From NCBI GenBank assembly GCA_958009055.1, contig OY253650.1, positions 1,302,001-1,366,000 of the forward strand: a stretch of 64,000 bases of DNA. The letters run 5' to 3'. This stretch comes from Choricystis sp. odSpoLacu1 (taxonomy: Eukaryota; Chlorophyta; Trebouxiophyceae). Position numbers and translations under genes: made by a program. Under the pieces are notes generated by a model. It searched no databases. It had not been told where the DNA came from and worked only from the letters and a program-made list of their open reading frames with translations. Shown here in pieces: positions 33,269-42,293 of this stretch; position 1 is the first letter of the stretch, and each line of letters opens with the position of its first letter.

Positions 33269-34003
33269 TCACGTTTTAGCAGCGCTGCCGTCGACCGCGC
33301 GCTGCGCCTGCGCCACCCGCGCCGCCGCCACCGCCGGCATCGGCACGACCGCGCCCTGGGCGTCACAGGCGGTGGTGGTGACCCGGGCGAGGGTGGGGAT
33401 GAGGCCGGTGGATTCCAGGTGAGAGACAATGGCAGCAGCCAGCACAGACGGCGGGGTGCGCCCGTCACACGCCAGCGTGATCTCGGGCGACGCGGGCGCT
33501 TCATACGGTGCATCCACCCCAGTCAGACCGGTCAGCTTGCCCGCCCGCGCGGCCGCGTACAGGTGCTTCGGGTCGCGCGCTTCGCACACGGCCAGCGGCG
33601 CGTCGGCGTGCACCTCCACAAACCGCCCGGGCGCCAGGCGGGCCCGCACCGCGTCCCGGTGGGCGGCGTAGGGCGACACCAGGGCCGCGATGGCGACGAG
33701 TCCGGCGTCCGCCATGAGCTTGGCAACCTCCCCGACGCGGCGCACGTTCTCCGCGCGGTCGGCCTCGGAGAAGCCCAGGTCGGAGCACAGGCCGTGCCGC
33801 ACGTTGTCGCCGTCCAGCAGGGCGGTGGCCACACCGCGTGCAGCCAGGGCGGCTTCCAGGGACGTGGCGACGGCCGACTTGCCGGCCCCGGAGAGCCCGG
33901 TCAGCCACACGACGGCGCCCTTGTGGCCGAGGGCCGCCTCCTTGGCGGCCGTGGGGACGCCGCCCTCCTGCCAGGTGACGTTGGGGGAAGAGGTGGGCGG
34001 CAT
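33269..34003 (-). CDS. APK: Adenylylsulfate (APS) kinase
   Basis: Phosphorylates APS to PAPS, the sulfate donor of sulfotransferases. From the ATG at 34003 the protein has 244 residues. The P-loop is [11 protein letters not shown]; the usual Thr after Ser is Ala here. [18 protein letters not shown], then [19 protein letters not shown], the [15 protein letters not shown] segment, and [20 protein letters not shown] are family motifs. There is a C-terminal extension of about 45 residues after the usual end. In-frame upstream ATGs (34120 and beyond) would add [20 protein letters not shown] and a basic, Ser/Pro-rich stretch that could be a plastid transit peptide, so the true start could be 34120. 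It is divergent from the 2OG-oxygenase-like gene. Confidence 0.92.
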   Translation of the reverse strand: MPPTSSPNVTWQEGGVPTAAKEAALGHKGAVVWLTGLSGAGKSAVATSLEAALAARGVATALLDGDNVRHGLCSDLGFSEADRAENVRRVGEVAKLMADAGLVAIAALVSPYAAHRDAVRARLAPGRFVEVHADAPLAVCEARDPKHLYAAARAGKLTGLTGVDAPYEAPASPEITLACDGRTPPSVLAAAIVSHLESTGLIPTLARVTTTACDAQGAVVPMPAVAAARVAQAQRAVDGSAAKT

Positions 34004-34344
34004 GCGGTGATTGTGGGCCGTGGCGGTGGGCGCGCGGGGCGGGAGGTGACACCTGCGCGCGCGGTCGAGGGATGGGGGGGCGCGCCGCGTGCGCACGGGG
34101 GAGGGCGCTGTACACTGCATGGGGAGAGGCACAGGCAACCCAACAGGGAGGTGGATTGCTGCGCGTGTGTTGCGCGCGGTGTGTGGGAGCGCCGCAGCGA
34201 GGGGCGCGGGGTTGCGAGGGAGAGAAGAAGGCTGAAGGTCCGTTTCAAAAAAACTGTTCCAGCGGTCGGTGACGACGTCAACTTTTCTTTTTCTGCATTT
34301 CCTTGCGGCTCGGCCGGCCGGGGCCGGCGCTCTCCCCACACACT
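34004..34344. other. Divergent intergenic region, APS kinase / 2OG oxygenase-like
   Basis: About 340 bases between start codons; part of it stays open on the minus strand and may encode an N-terminal extension of APS kinase. Otherwise it is a presumed shared promoter region. Confidence 0.35.
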
Positions 34345-35392
34345 ATGCCGTCCCCCGACCCAGCAGCGGCCTCTCCGTCCTCCTCCCCTCTGGTGTCCTA
34401 CTGGGAGAACGCGCTGCCGCCGCGCCTGATGGACGTGCTGGCAGCCTCGGCCGACGGCCTGGCCGCGTGCCCCAACTTCTGGGTGCCTTGGGTGCGTGAC
34501 AGAGAGTTTTTGTGTGAGCACGGATCGCGCTACAATCAGTTTTAAAAAACATCAACAGTTTTTAACCCTTGCTTCTCAGTCCGTCATCACGGGCGCCTCC
34601 CCCCCCCTCGCCGCCTTTGAACAAGCCGCCGCCGCCCTGGCCGCTCGCTGCCTGGCGCCCGCGGGGCTGGTGGAAGTCGCAGACGCCACCCCTTCAACCA
34701 TCACGGGTGGCGAAGTGTGGTGTCAGTGCTACACCGGCGGCCTGGCCCCCCACTACGACAAAGACGAAGCCGCCCTGGTGGCGACCAATGGAGCGGTGAT
34801 GCGCCACCCCGCGCTGGCCACGGTGTCTTATTTGACGGACGGAGAAGACGGCGACATTGAACTAGGCGCGACGTGCGTCCTGGCCCAGACTCTGCACCCG
34901 CGCACTCAGTCCCCTATGCCTGCCGCGGGCCCACCATCAATCGCCCTAGCCTACCCACGCTCCGGGGCTGCCATCGCATTCGATGGACGGCGAGCGCACT
35001 CGGTGCTGTCGTCGCCGCCGCCGCCCGCGCCGCAGAGGGTGGCGCTGGCCATCAATCTTTGGAGGGGGGCGCCCCCCGCCCACGTGCTGCGCGTGACGCA
35101 GGAGGATGTGGTGGCGGCGCGGTTGGCGGGACCTGTGGCAGCGTGTGACTTGGCGGCTGGGCCGCCGCCTGCCACTGCGCCCGCGGTGCGCGCGCGGTTG
35201 CCGCCGCCGCCACCCGGCGGGGGCGCGGTGCGCGTGAGCGACGTGGTGGGAGGTAAAAAGGCGTGTCTGGTGCTGCACTTTGACGGCACGACAGGGTGGG
35301 AGCTGGTGGAGGCGGAGGGTGAGGACGGGGGCAGTGAGCCCGTGTTTGTGGTGGCGGGGGGGGCGAGCAGCAGCAGCAGTGAGGGCGAGTGA
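34345..35392 (+). CDS. 2-oxoglutarate/Fe(II) oxygenase-like protein
   Basis: Two exons (34345-34491 and 34580-35392) joined in phase 0 give 319 residues. The double-stranded beta-helix fold is suggested by an HxD iron motif (LAPHYDKDEA), a strand VSYLTDGEDGDIELG, the distal His in DGRRAHSVLSS and an Arg for 2-oxoglutarate in RVALAINLWRG, in the right order and spacing. The upstream part WCQCYTGG fits the strand before the HxD in prolyl-4-hydroxylase-like enzymes. The C-terminal 100 residues (GGKKACLVLHFDGTTGWELV) are not part of the core. Substrate is unknown. There is no signal peptide, so it is probably cytosolic or nuclear. Confidence 0.7.
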
Positions 35393-35578
35393 AAGTGAGA
35401 GAATTGTAGGGTTTGCAGGTGATCAAAGGGCGCACACAACACGCTCTGATCCACGCGGTGTGTGGGGGGGGAGGCGTCGACAACGACGGGAGAGGAAAAG
35501 AGGGTGACGAGAAAACCGCGCTCAACACTCTTCGCTTTCGGGGGCCTCTTCCTCTTTTTCTTCGCCCCCTCCGACGCC

Positions 35579-36421
35579 ATGTCACCCGACGTCTCGCTCG
35601 CCGGGGATGACTGGACGTGCGTGTTGTGGTAGCGGGGGCAGGGGAGCCGCGTGGCCGGGCGTGCGCGGCGGGAGAGGGGACCACCACCACGCGGCTGGCA
35701 CCGAAAGAAAACACGCCCCTCTTCCCACCCCACTCCCCCCACCCTCTCCGCAGCATCGACGAAGACAAGACGCTGGAGTCGGCGCTGGCCGAGTTCTGGA
35801 TGGCGGAGGACCGGTGCGTGGGAGGGAGAGGGAGAGAGGCGCGGGTGCTTTGCGAATTGCGAGACGCGCGGACGACACAGCGTTCGCGCCGAGAGCCGAC
35901 CTTATCCTCACCACCCCAACAGCACCCTCAAAATCGCGGCCAAGCTGCCCTCCCGCACCCTGGACGACGTCCGCCGCCGCGTCGCCCTGCTGGAGGCAGA
36001 CGTGGCGGCCATCGAGGCGGGGTTGGTGGACCTCCCGCGCTACGCGGCGTCCGCCCCCGTCGCGCCGCGCCCACCGCCGCCGCCACCGCCCCGGGTGCCG
36101 CCGCCTCCACCCCCCGCAGCGCGGGCTGAGGCTGAAGCTCGCAAAGGCATGCCCTGGTCCGAGGAGGAGCACAGGCTGTTTTTGATGGGGCTGGCCAAGT
36201 TTGGCAAGGGGGACTGGCGCTCGATCTCGCGCGCCTTTGTCACCACGCGCACGCCCACCCAAGTCGCGTCCCACGCCCAAAAATACTTCATCCGGCTCAA
36301 CAACGCGGCCGCCAAGAAGGAGAGGCGGCGGGCCAGCATCCACGACATCCAGTCGCCGGCCCAGGGGCTGAGGGAGGGGTTGGGCGGGCGGGCGGCGGCG
36401 CCAGCGGCCGGAGCGACGTGA
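35579..36421 (+). CDS. DIVARICATA-type MYB transcription factor (SHAQKYF class)
   Basis: Three exons (35579-35616, 35754-35813, 35923-36421) join to 198 residues. The first MYB/SANT repeat is assembled by splicing: [19 protein letters not shown], then [20 protein letters not shown] and [20 protein letters not shown] Pro-rich linker follows. The second repeat is the strongest match: [50 protein letters not shown], and the RRRASIHDI tail. This two-repeat layout is typical of plant DIVARICATA-like factors, a good sign of the green lineage. It is expected to be a nuclear DNA-binding protein; its targets are not known. Confidence 0.92.
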
Positions 36422-36716
36422 CAAAGTATTTTTGATTCATGTGTTTTTGATCCACCCCCCGTTTTTTCGTGCCCTGCCAGCCGGCGGCGGAGTTGTCTGT
36501 GCACCACCCCTGTTAGATCCCACTGTTGAGAAGAAGAAACCGAGAAGACAAAAAAAAACACAGAGCTTGACGAAAAGAAAAAGCAAGGAAGCGTCGACTA
36601 CACTCTGTTGCTTTCCCCTCTCTCGCCGTGCCCCCCTCTCGCCGTGCCCCCCTCTCGCCGCCCCCTCTCGCCGCCCCCCCAGGCGCTCACAAATACACCA
36701 CACACACACGCAAAAG

Positions 36717-37061
36717 ATGGGTGCGGGACTTGCTTCCACCCTGTACTATTCGGCGGGCTCGCTTGTCGGGACGCTCGCGGGGTTGTCGCGGTGAGTCCCA
36801 TTGCGTCGGGGCGCACACACCACCGCCCGCCCACGCCCCCTCTCACGCCCTCCCCCACACACCTAAACACACACCAGCTCGCTCACGCGCTCCCCCAAGC
36901 ACGCGCCCCCGCCGCCCGCCAACGGTGCCCCCTCCACGCCGCCGCGGTCGGCGCCACCGACCACCGCCAACGGGGGCGCCGCGTCCCCGCCCCCCGCCCC
37001 GCTGTCGGCGGGCGCGGTGGACAAGCACGACGTGGTGCGGCGCCTGGACCTCGAGTTTTGA
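36717..37061 (+). CDS. Small unknown protein (85 residues)
   Basis: Exon 1 (36717-36790) spliced to 36878-37061 gives 85 residues: a short hydrophobic N-terminus (MGAGLASTLYYSAGSLVGTL), a Pro/Ala/Asn-rich middle, and an ordered-looking C-terminus (GAVDKHDVVRRLDLEF). Gly-2 could be myristoylated, but the context is not ideal. The splice sites are canonical (gtgagt; acaccag). It is preceded by a C/T-rich repeat (cccctctcgccg, at about 36625-36680). The family is unknown; it may be a small membrane-associated protein. Confidence 0.5.
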
Positions 37062-37517
37062 TGATGGTGGCTGATCGGCGAGAGAGCTGGCCTGCGGGAG
37101 AAAGGGATCCCCATCCTTTTTTTGCTGGTTTTTTGTTCGCCACCCGTGTGCCCACACACCTTTGCTAGGTTTCCGACTCTAAAGTGTTTCGTTAGGTTGA
37201 TCCCCACGCTGAAATGGAAGTGATCTTCCATCAGCCCCCGCAGGAGAGAAGATGAGAGAGAGAAGTGCTGCCCACTCCCACTACCCAACCCCAGCACTCC
37301 CCACCACACCCTGGTCTCAGTGTACCTTAGTTTCTCTTGGAGAAAACAACAACTTGCGCCCACCCCTTGTTTCCTGGGGGCCAGACTTTTTTGCTGGGGA
37401 AGAAGGCGCCCCCCAACCGCGCGTTTTTCCGCCGCCCCCTCCCCGAGTTGTGTTCTCTTGTCAAGCGTGCCCCTTTCGTTGCAGAGAACAACACACCACA
37501 CAAAAAAACTCTCTCCA
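37062..37517. other. Convergent intergenic region
   Basis: About 455 bases between stops of the small gene and FCF2. An AT-richer patch at 37150-37230 is unusual for the window. No conserved coding. Confidence 0.45.
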
Positions 37518-38477
37518 TCAATGCTTGGGCCGCTTGGTCTTGGCCCGCTCCCGCGGCAGCCCCGTCTTCCGTTTGGCCCCCCGCGTCGCGGCCACGCCCG
37601 CCGCCTGCAGCGCGCCGTACCGCTTGCGCCGCACGGCGGCCGCGCCCTCGTCCCGCAGCAATTCATCCGCCAACGACACACCCCTGTGCCGCTTGTCCAG
37701 GCGGGCGGAGTAGTAGTCGGCGGGACCCTCCACCACGGTCCCAATGTGAAACTGTTTCGGCAGCTTCGTCGTGTCCGCCCGCCGATAGTGGCGCGTCGGG
37801 TCCAGGGCGCCACGCAGCGCCAGCAAGCGCAAGTCTGTCTTGAGTGCGGCATCGATGTCGGGTGTCGGCAGGGAGAACCACTCGGCTGCCGCAGTCGCAG
37901 CTGCAGTGCGCGACGCTGACCGCTTGGGCACCGGCCCCAGCGCCAACGCCCCGCCCGCCGGCGCCAGGTGGCCAGCTGGAGCGGCTGCGACGGCCGCCGC
38001 CGTCGCGTCCGCCGCGGCGGCAGGCGCGGGCAGGCGGACGTCTGGCGTCCAAGCCAGGGCACACGCAGACGTGCCGAGCGCGGCGGCGGCCGACCCCGCA
38101 GCCCGCCGCGCGGACCGGGGCACGGGGACAGACCAGCCACTGCATGGTGGCACAGCAGTGGTGGTGGGTGGCGCCGGCTCCCCCAGGGCGGCCGTCAGCG
38201 CGCGCAGCATGCCGGCGGCCAGCGCGCTGGCCGCCCCCGCGGCCGCGCCCGCGTCGGGGGCGGTGGTGACCGCCGGCCGCCGGGGTGACCGCACAGCTCT
38301 GTAGTTCGACGACCCGGGCGTGTCGCCCGCGGCATGCGGGGCGGAGGGCGGCGGGGCGGGCGGCGGGGCGGCCACGCGGGGGCGGCGAGCGGGGGGCGGC
38401 GGCGCCGCGCGGGCGGGCGGCGGGGACGGCGGGATGGCCTCAGGGGTGTTCTGGCCCCGACGTCTCGTTGTCACCAT
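37518..38477 (-). CDS. FCF2: Fcf2 pre-rRNA processing protein (UtpFcf2/DNTTIP2 family)
   Basis: A nucleolar factor of small-subunit rRNA processing. A single exon of 319 residues from the ATG at 38477. The N-terminal 200 residues are Ala/Pro-rich and disordered, with basic stretches. The Fcf2 domain is at the C-terminus: AAEWFSLPTPDIDAALKTDL and RLLALRGALDPTRHYRRADT, then LPKQFHIGTVVEGPADYYSA and RHRGVSLADELLRDE, ending in a Lys/Arg-rich tail. All these blocks are diagnostic. It is divergent from the DUF1995 gene (156 bases). Confidence 0.92.
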   Translation of the reverse strand: MVTTRRRGQNTPEAIPPSPPPARAAPPPPARRPRVAAPPPAPPPSAPHAAGDTPGSSNYRAVRSPRRPAVTTAPDAGAAAGAASALAAGMLRALTAALGEPAPPTTTAVPPCSGWSVPVPRSARRAAGSAAAALGTSACALAWTPDVRLPAPAAAADATAAAVAAAPAGHLAPAGGALALGPVPKRSASRTAAATAAAEWFSLPTPDIDAALKTDLRLLALRGALDPTRHYRRADTTKLPKQFHIGTVVEGPADYYSARLDKRHRGVSLADELLRDEGAAAVRRKRYGALQAAGVAATRGAKRKTGLPRERAKTKRPKH

Positions 38478-38633
38478 GGGAGTGGTGTGGAAAGAGAGAG
38501 GGGCGTGCGTGGACGGGAAATGCACGGCGTTGTGTTTTTCTTTGGCCGACCCGTTCTCAAAACTCGACCCTCCAATTCGCTCGGGGGGGACACGCTGCGC
38601 TCCCCGCGCCCTCACACACGCAGCCACTCAAGC

Positions 38634-39747
38634 ATGCCCTCCCAACCATCACCCTCATCACTGCGTCACCATGCAAGCCTCCCCCACCGCGTGATCACTG
38701 CGAGGCGGCCACACGCGGTGGGCAGTGTGCAAGCGCGCGCGGCAGCGCTGCCCGACATCGACCCCGCGTACGACGTCAACAAGCTGCCAGTGATTATGGA
38801 TGGAGGGGAAGAGAGAGAGAGAGAGAGAGATTGAGGTGTCTAGTGTGGGGCGATCAAGGCCAAAATATCACGTAAACAAACACACTCCCCCGCACACACA
38901 GCGCTTCCCCACGTCCGTTGACGCCGCCGTCGTGCAAGCCCGAGCGTCCGTGCGTGCCGCCCTGGCCTCTGGCGCCACCCTGCTGGAGGTGGAAATTCCG
39001 CCTCAGTCCATCTCCGCGGTCGCGGGCGACGGCGACGGCGCGGCAGAAATGTTGGCTGCCGCCCGCACGCTGAGGTCGTTGTTGCGTGAGTTTGAGGGCA
39101 CGGCAGCCACGACGCGCGTGTATTTTCCTGATGCCAAGGAAGCCGAGATCGCGACGGGGGGGAGGGGGATGGATCCCGCGGCCGGGTCGGCGGGCGTGCC
39201 TGCCACGTTTGCTGGCACCCGTTTCAAAATATACTGGCTTACTAAGCCTTCTGCCTTTTCAGATGCTGGGTTGGACCTGTTTAAGCGCGACGTGGGAGCC
39301 ACGGTGGCGCCCGACGACACGCTGCTGGCGTGCGCCTACCCGAGTTTTAATGTTAATGAGATCCTGGCGATCGGCGACTTGTTTCGGTCGCTGGCGGCGC
39401 GGAGGGCGGCAGGGACTGCGCCTCCGATCATCATCCATTGTGGCGAACTCGATCGCATCGTCAGCGGCTACTATCCCCCCCTCTTCTACCCAAAAGTGGC
39501 AAAAGTGGGGAAAGAACTCCTCGATCCATCGGCCAACCCTGCGTTTTGCACCGCTTACTACGTCAAAAACTTCATGTCGGGCAGCATGCCGGGAACCCTG
39601 TTCCGCGCTTTTCCCGGGCCCTGGTGCGTCCTCGCTGGCCCGCTGGGTGAAGCCGGCCGCAAAGTGGTGTACGCGCGAGACGAGCGCCCCACGCTGCAGC
39701 GCGTGGCGCGTGAACTTTTGCCGCGCGCGTACGGGCGGTCGTTGTGA
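38634..39747 (+). CDS. Plastid DUF1995 protein (LPA3-like)
   Basis: Exon 1 (38634-38789) and exon 2 (38902-39747), phase 0, encode 333 residues. The first 35 or so residues are Ser/Pro/Arg/His-rich without acids (MPSQPSPSSLRHHASLPHRV), like a chloroplast transit peptide. The DUF1995 domain starts at LPRFPTSVDAAVVQARASV and LEVEIPPQSISA across the junction, and includes RVYFPDAKEAEIA, LACAYPSFNVNEILAIGDL, and the C-terminal FRAFPGPWCVLAGPLGE. Some members, such as LPA3, help assemble photosystem II; whether this one does is inference. Intron 1 has a weak donor (gtgatt) and an AG-repeat tract. Confidence 0.82.
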
Positions 39748-39887
39748 AGACGGAGAGAAAAAGGTTTTTAGACGCGGTTTGGCAACAGTGGGGCGTGTGT
39801 TGTCGACAACAGGACTACAAAATTGTGGGGGCGTGCGTTTTCATGTTGTTTCTCTCTCTCTCTCTCGATCAACTCTCTTTCTCTCAG

Positions 39888-41924
39888 TCACGTCGCTGGC
39901 GCCACCCCCACAACGCGCACGCGCCCCCCACCCCATCCATCCAGCCCCGCCCCATGCTCCAGGGCGGCCAGCAGGGCGCCTCCGCGCCGGGTGCGGGTGA
40001 GGAGACGGCGGAAAGGGCGCAACAATAACGCAGCAGCCCAATAGGCTGCCAGAGCGACCGCGTGCCCCGTCCACGTCAGCACGGCGCCCAGCCCCAGGCG
40101 GCGCACGACGCGGGCGACGGTCAGGGGGGCGGCCAGGGCCATGCCCCCCATTGTGGCGGCGAGGGGCACCGGGTGCAGCCTCTCCCCCACAAAGGGGGAG
40201 AGCGCCCACGCGCCCAGCACGGCCAGCACCCGAAAGTTGGCGGCCAGCAGCCTGTTTGTGTGGTCGGGCGGGGGCGGGGGGACGGACCCCGCGCCCCCGA
40301 CCCGCATCGCGGAGGCAAACAGGCGGGCCGCGCCCAGCCCTGGCGAATAGGGGGCCAACGCCGCCAGGCTGCGCGCGCACACCGCGCCCTCGCGCACGCA
40401 GGCGGAGATGCCCGCCGTCAGCCGCGGCAGGTGGCGCAGGAAGGCGCCAAACCCGCCAAACGACAGCGGCGACGAAAACGCGCCCGCGTCGCCGACGTGC
40501 AGCACGCGGTCGTGCGTCGGTTTGAGGGGCGCCTTCTTGGTGTGCGCGGGAAACGCGCCAAACAGGACGCGCCGCGGGCAGATGGCGTGCAGGCCGTGGC
40601 CGGTGGCCAACGGCAAGTCAGTAAAAAAGGTGTCGAGCGCGGACGTTAATGATGGGCGGTCGGGGAGGGTGTCTGCATAACAAAACATGTAGGCTGTGCG
40701 GGCCGCCCCTCCCGCCGCGGGGAACGTTTCCCAGAACCATTGGACGCCGTCCGGGGTGGCGTGGCGGACGGAGGTCAGAAAGTCGCCGTCCAGGCGGGGC
40801 GAGGGAATGGAGGCAGAGTCAGCAGCTGTGCTGGCGTCGCCCTCCTTCTTCCCCTCCTCCCCACCACCACACACATCGTAGCACGCGCCCACCATGATGC
40901 ACACGGAGGCGGGTTTACCCGGGCCCCGCATCTGGGCGGCGAGCGGGGACCAGTGGCCCATGGCGTCGACCACCAGACGGGCGGTGAGGGTGGGTGGCGG
41001 CGGAGAAGGAGACAGCGCGTCGTCTCCCGCCACTGCATTAGGCCGGTTGGCGTCGCCAACGTCGGCGCCACCTCTCGCTGAGGGTGTGACCTCGATGCGC
41101 ACGCCGTCGTCGCCGATGGTGGCGCCGGCAAAGGTGGCACGTTCGAAGGCAACCCCCCCCGCGCCCCGAAACCTCGTCGCCGCGGCCGCCAGCAACCGTT
41201 CCGGGGACACGCCCACATCCAGCGCTCCCTCCAGAGCCAGCCCGGGGCCGGTCTCATGAAACGCGACGCGCAGGGGGCCGCAGTGGGTGACGGTGGCGGC
41301 GGAGAGGTCGGGGGGGGTGATCGCACCGGCATCCACCAGCGCGTGTAAATCGTCTTTGGCCGCGTTCCACTCTTGCGCCCGCCCCGCCAACGACCGCCTC
41401 TCCACCAGGGCGACGCGCAGGCCGGTGGCGGCCAGGGAGGACGCGAGGAGGAGGCCCAGGGTGCCGCCCAGGATGGCGACATCGAATGTCGGGCCGTCGA
41501 CGCCACACGCCGTCTCCCCAGGCGGCAGCCGGACGGCCACCGCGCGAGGCGGGCGGGGCGGCCTGGACGACTTCAACGCGCCCCAGTAGGCTTCCGACAG
41601 GGTGAGCAGTTTGGAGGTGTCTGGGGCGGTCGGGTCGGCCGGGCGAGGCAGCGACGCCAGCACGCCGCGCGCGATGGACCCGCCCCCCGCGGCTGCCGCG
41701 GCGGCCAGGGCGGCTTCGTGCGTGGCGTGCAAGGTGAGGGGAAGCGGTGTGGGGGCGTCGGGTGGAGAGGGCGCCGCTGTGTTGAGCCTGGGCTGCGCCG
41801 TTGTGCGCGGGGGCGACCGCGGGCGGGAGGACGGGGTCGCGGGCGCCCGCGTGCCCCGTCCAAGGCGGCGCTGGCCCAGATTGGTGCCCGCCCGCCTCGG
41901 CAGGCGGGGATGGTGGGCGCGCAT
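39888..41924 (-). CDS. CruP: CruP-type lycopene cyclase paralogue, plastid
   Basis: A single exon of 678 residues. The first 60 or so residues are basic and Ser/Thr/Pro-rich, a likely transit peptide. The FAD-binding Rossmann start is FDVAILGGTLGLLLASSLAA with VALVERRSLAGRAQEWN after it. VVDAMGHWSPLAAQMRG, WFWETFPAAGG, YMFCYAD, VLHVGDAGAFSSPLSFGGFG and the C-terminal WTGHAVALAAYW membrane segment follow CruP of plants and cyanobacteria. CruP is a paralogue of lycopene cyclase found in oxygenic phototrophs and linked in plants to protection from oxidative stress; cyclase activity is not certain. It is tandem with La on the minus strand and converges on the DUF1995 gene (140 bases), another plastid gene. 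Confidence 0.9.
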   Translation of the reverse strand: MRAHHPRLPRRAGTNLGQRRLGRGTRAPATPSSRPRSPPRTTAQPRLNTAAPSPPDAPTPLPLTLHATHEAALAAAAAAGGGSIARGVLASLPRPADPTAPDTSKLLTLSEAYWGALKSSRPPRPPRAVAVRLPPGETACGVDGPTFDVAILGGTLGLLLASSLAATGLRVALVERRSLAGRAQEWNAAKDDLHALVDAGAITPPDLSAATVTHCGPLRVAFHETGPGLALEGALDVGVSPERLLAAAATRFRGAGGVAFERATFAGATIGDDGVRIEVTPSARGGADVGDANRPNAVAGDDALSPSPPPPTLTARLVVDAMGHWSPLAAQMRGPGKPASVCIMVGACYDVCGGGEEGKKEGDASTAADSASIPSPRLDGDFLTSVRHATPDGVQWFWETFPAAGGAARTAYMFCYADTLPDRPSLTSALDTFFTDLPLATGHGLHAICPRRVLFGAFPAHTKKAPLKPTHDRVLHVGDAGAFSSPLSFGGFGAFLRHLPRLTAGISACVREGAVCARSLAALAPYSPGLGAARLFASAMRVGGAGSVPPPPPDHTNRLLAANFRVLAVLGAWALSPFVGERLHPVPLAATMGGMALAAPLTVARVVRRLGLGAVLTWTGHAVALAAYWAAALLLRPFRRLLTRTRRGGALLAALEHGAGLDGWGGGRVRVVGVAPAT

Positions 41925-42293
41925 AGGGCGCGGGAGGACGGGCAGTAGGTGCGCGCGCGCGCGCCTGATGGGACGTCAAAAAACCGCACTCGCACGCTCG
42001 CTGCGGGGGTGGGGGGCGTGGAGCAAGGTGTGTGAACGCTTGACGTTGGCCTGCGTGGTGGGTTGGGCGGCAGGAGGCCTGGGGGGCGGCGCGCAGGGAG
42101 AAAAAGGAAAGGCCCCGCTTGAGAACTGACGTCTCTTGGACGCGGCGCGAAGAGGACTCTCTTCTTCGTGTCAACGAACCACCGAGCGGAAAAGAAAAGG
42201 GCACGGGCACAACATCACAAAACCAAAGAAAACAAAGAAAGCCTTTTCCACTCATAAAATCACGCAACTCAAACGCCCCCTTCCTTTTCCTTT
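41925..42293. other. Intergenic region between La and CruP
   Basis: About 370 bases holding the CruP promoter and La 3' flank, both on the minus strand. No supported coding. Confidence 0.4.
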
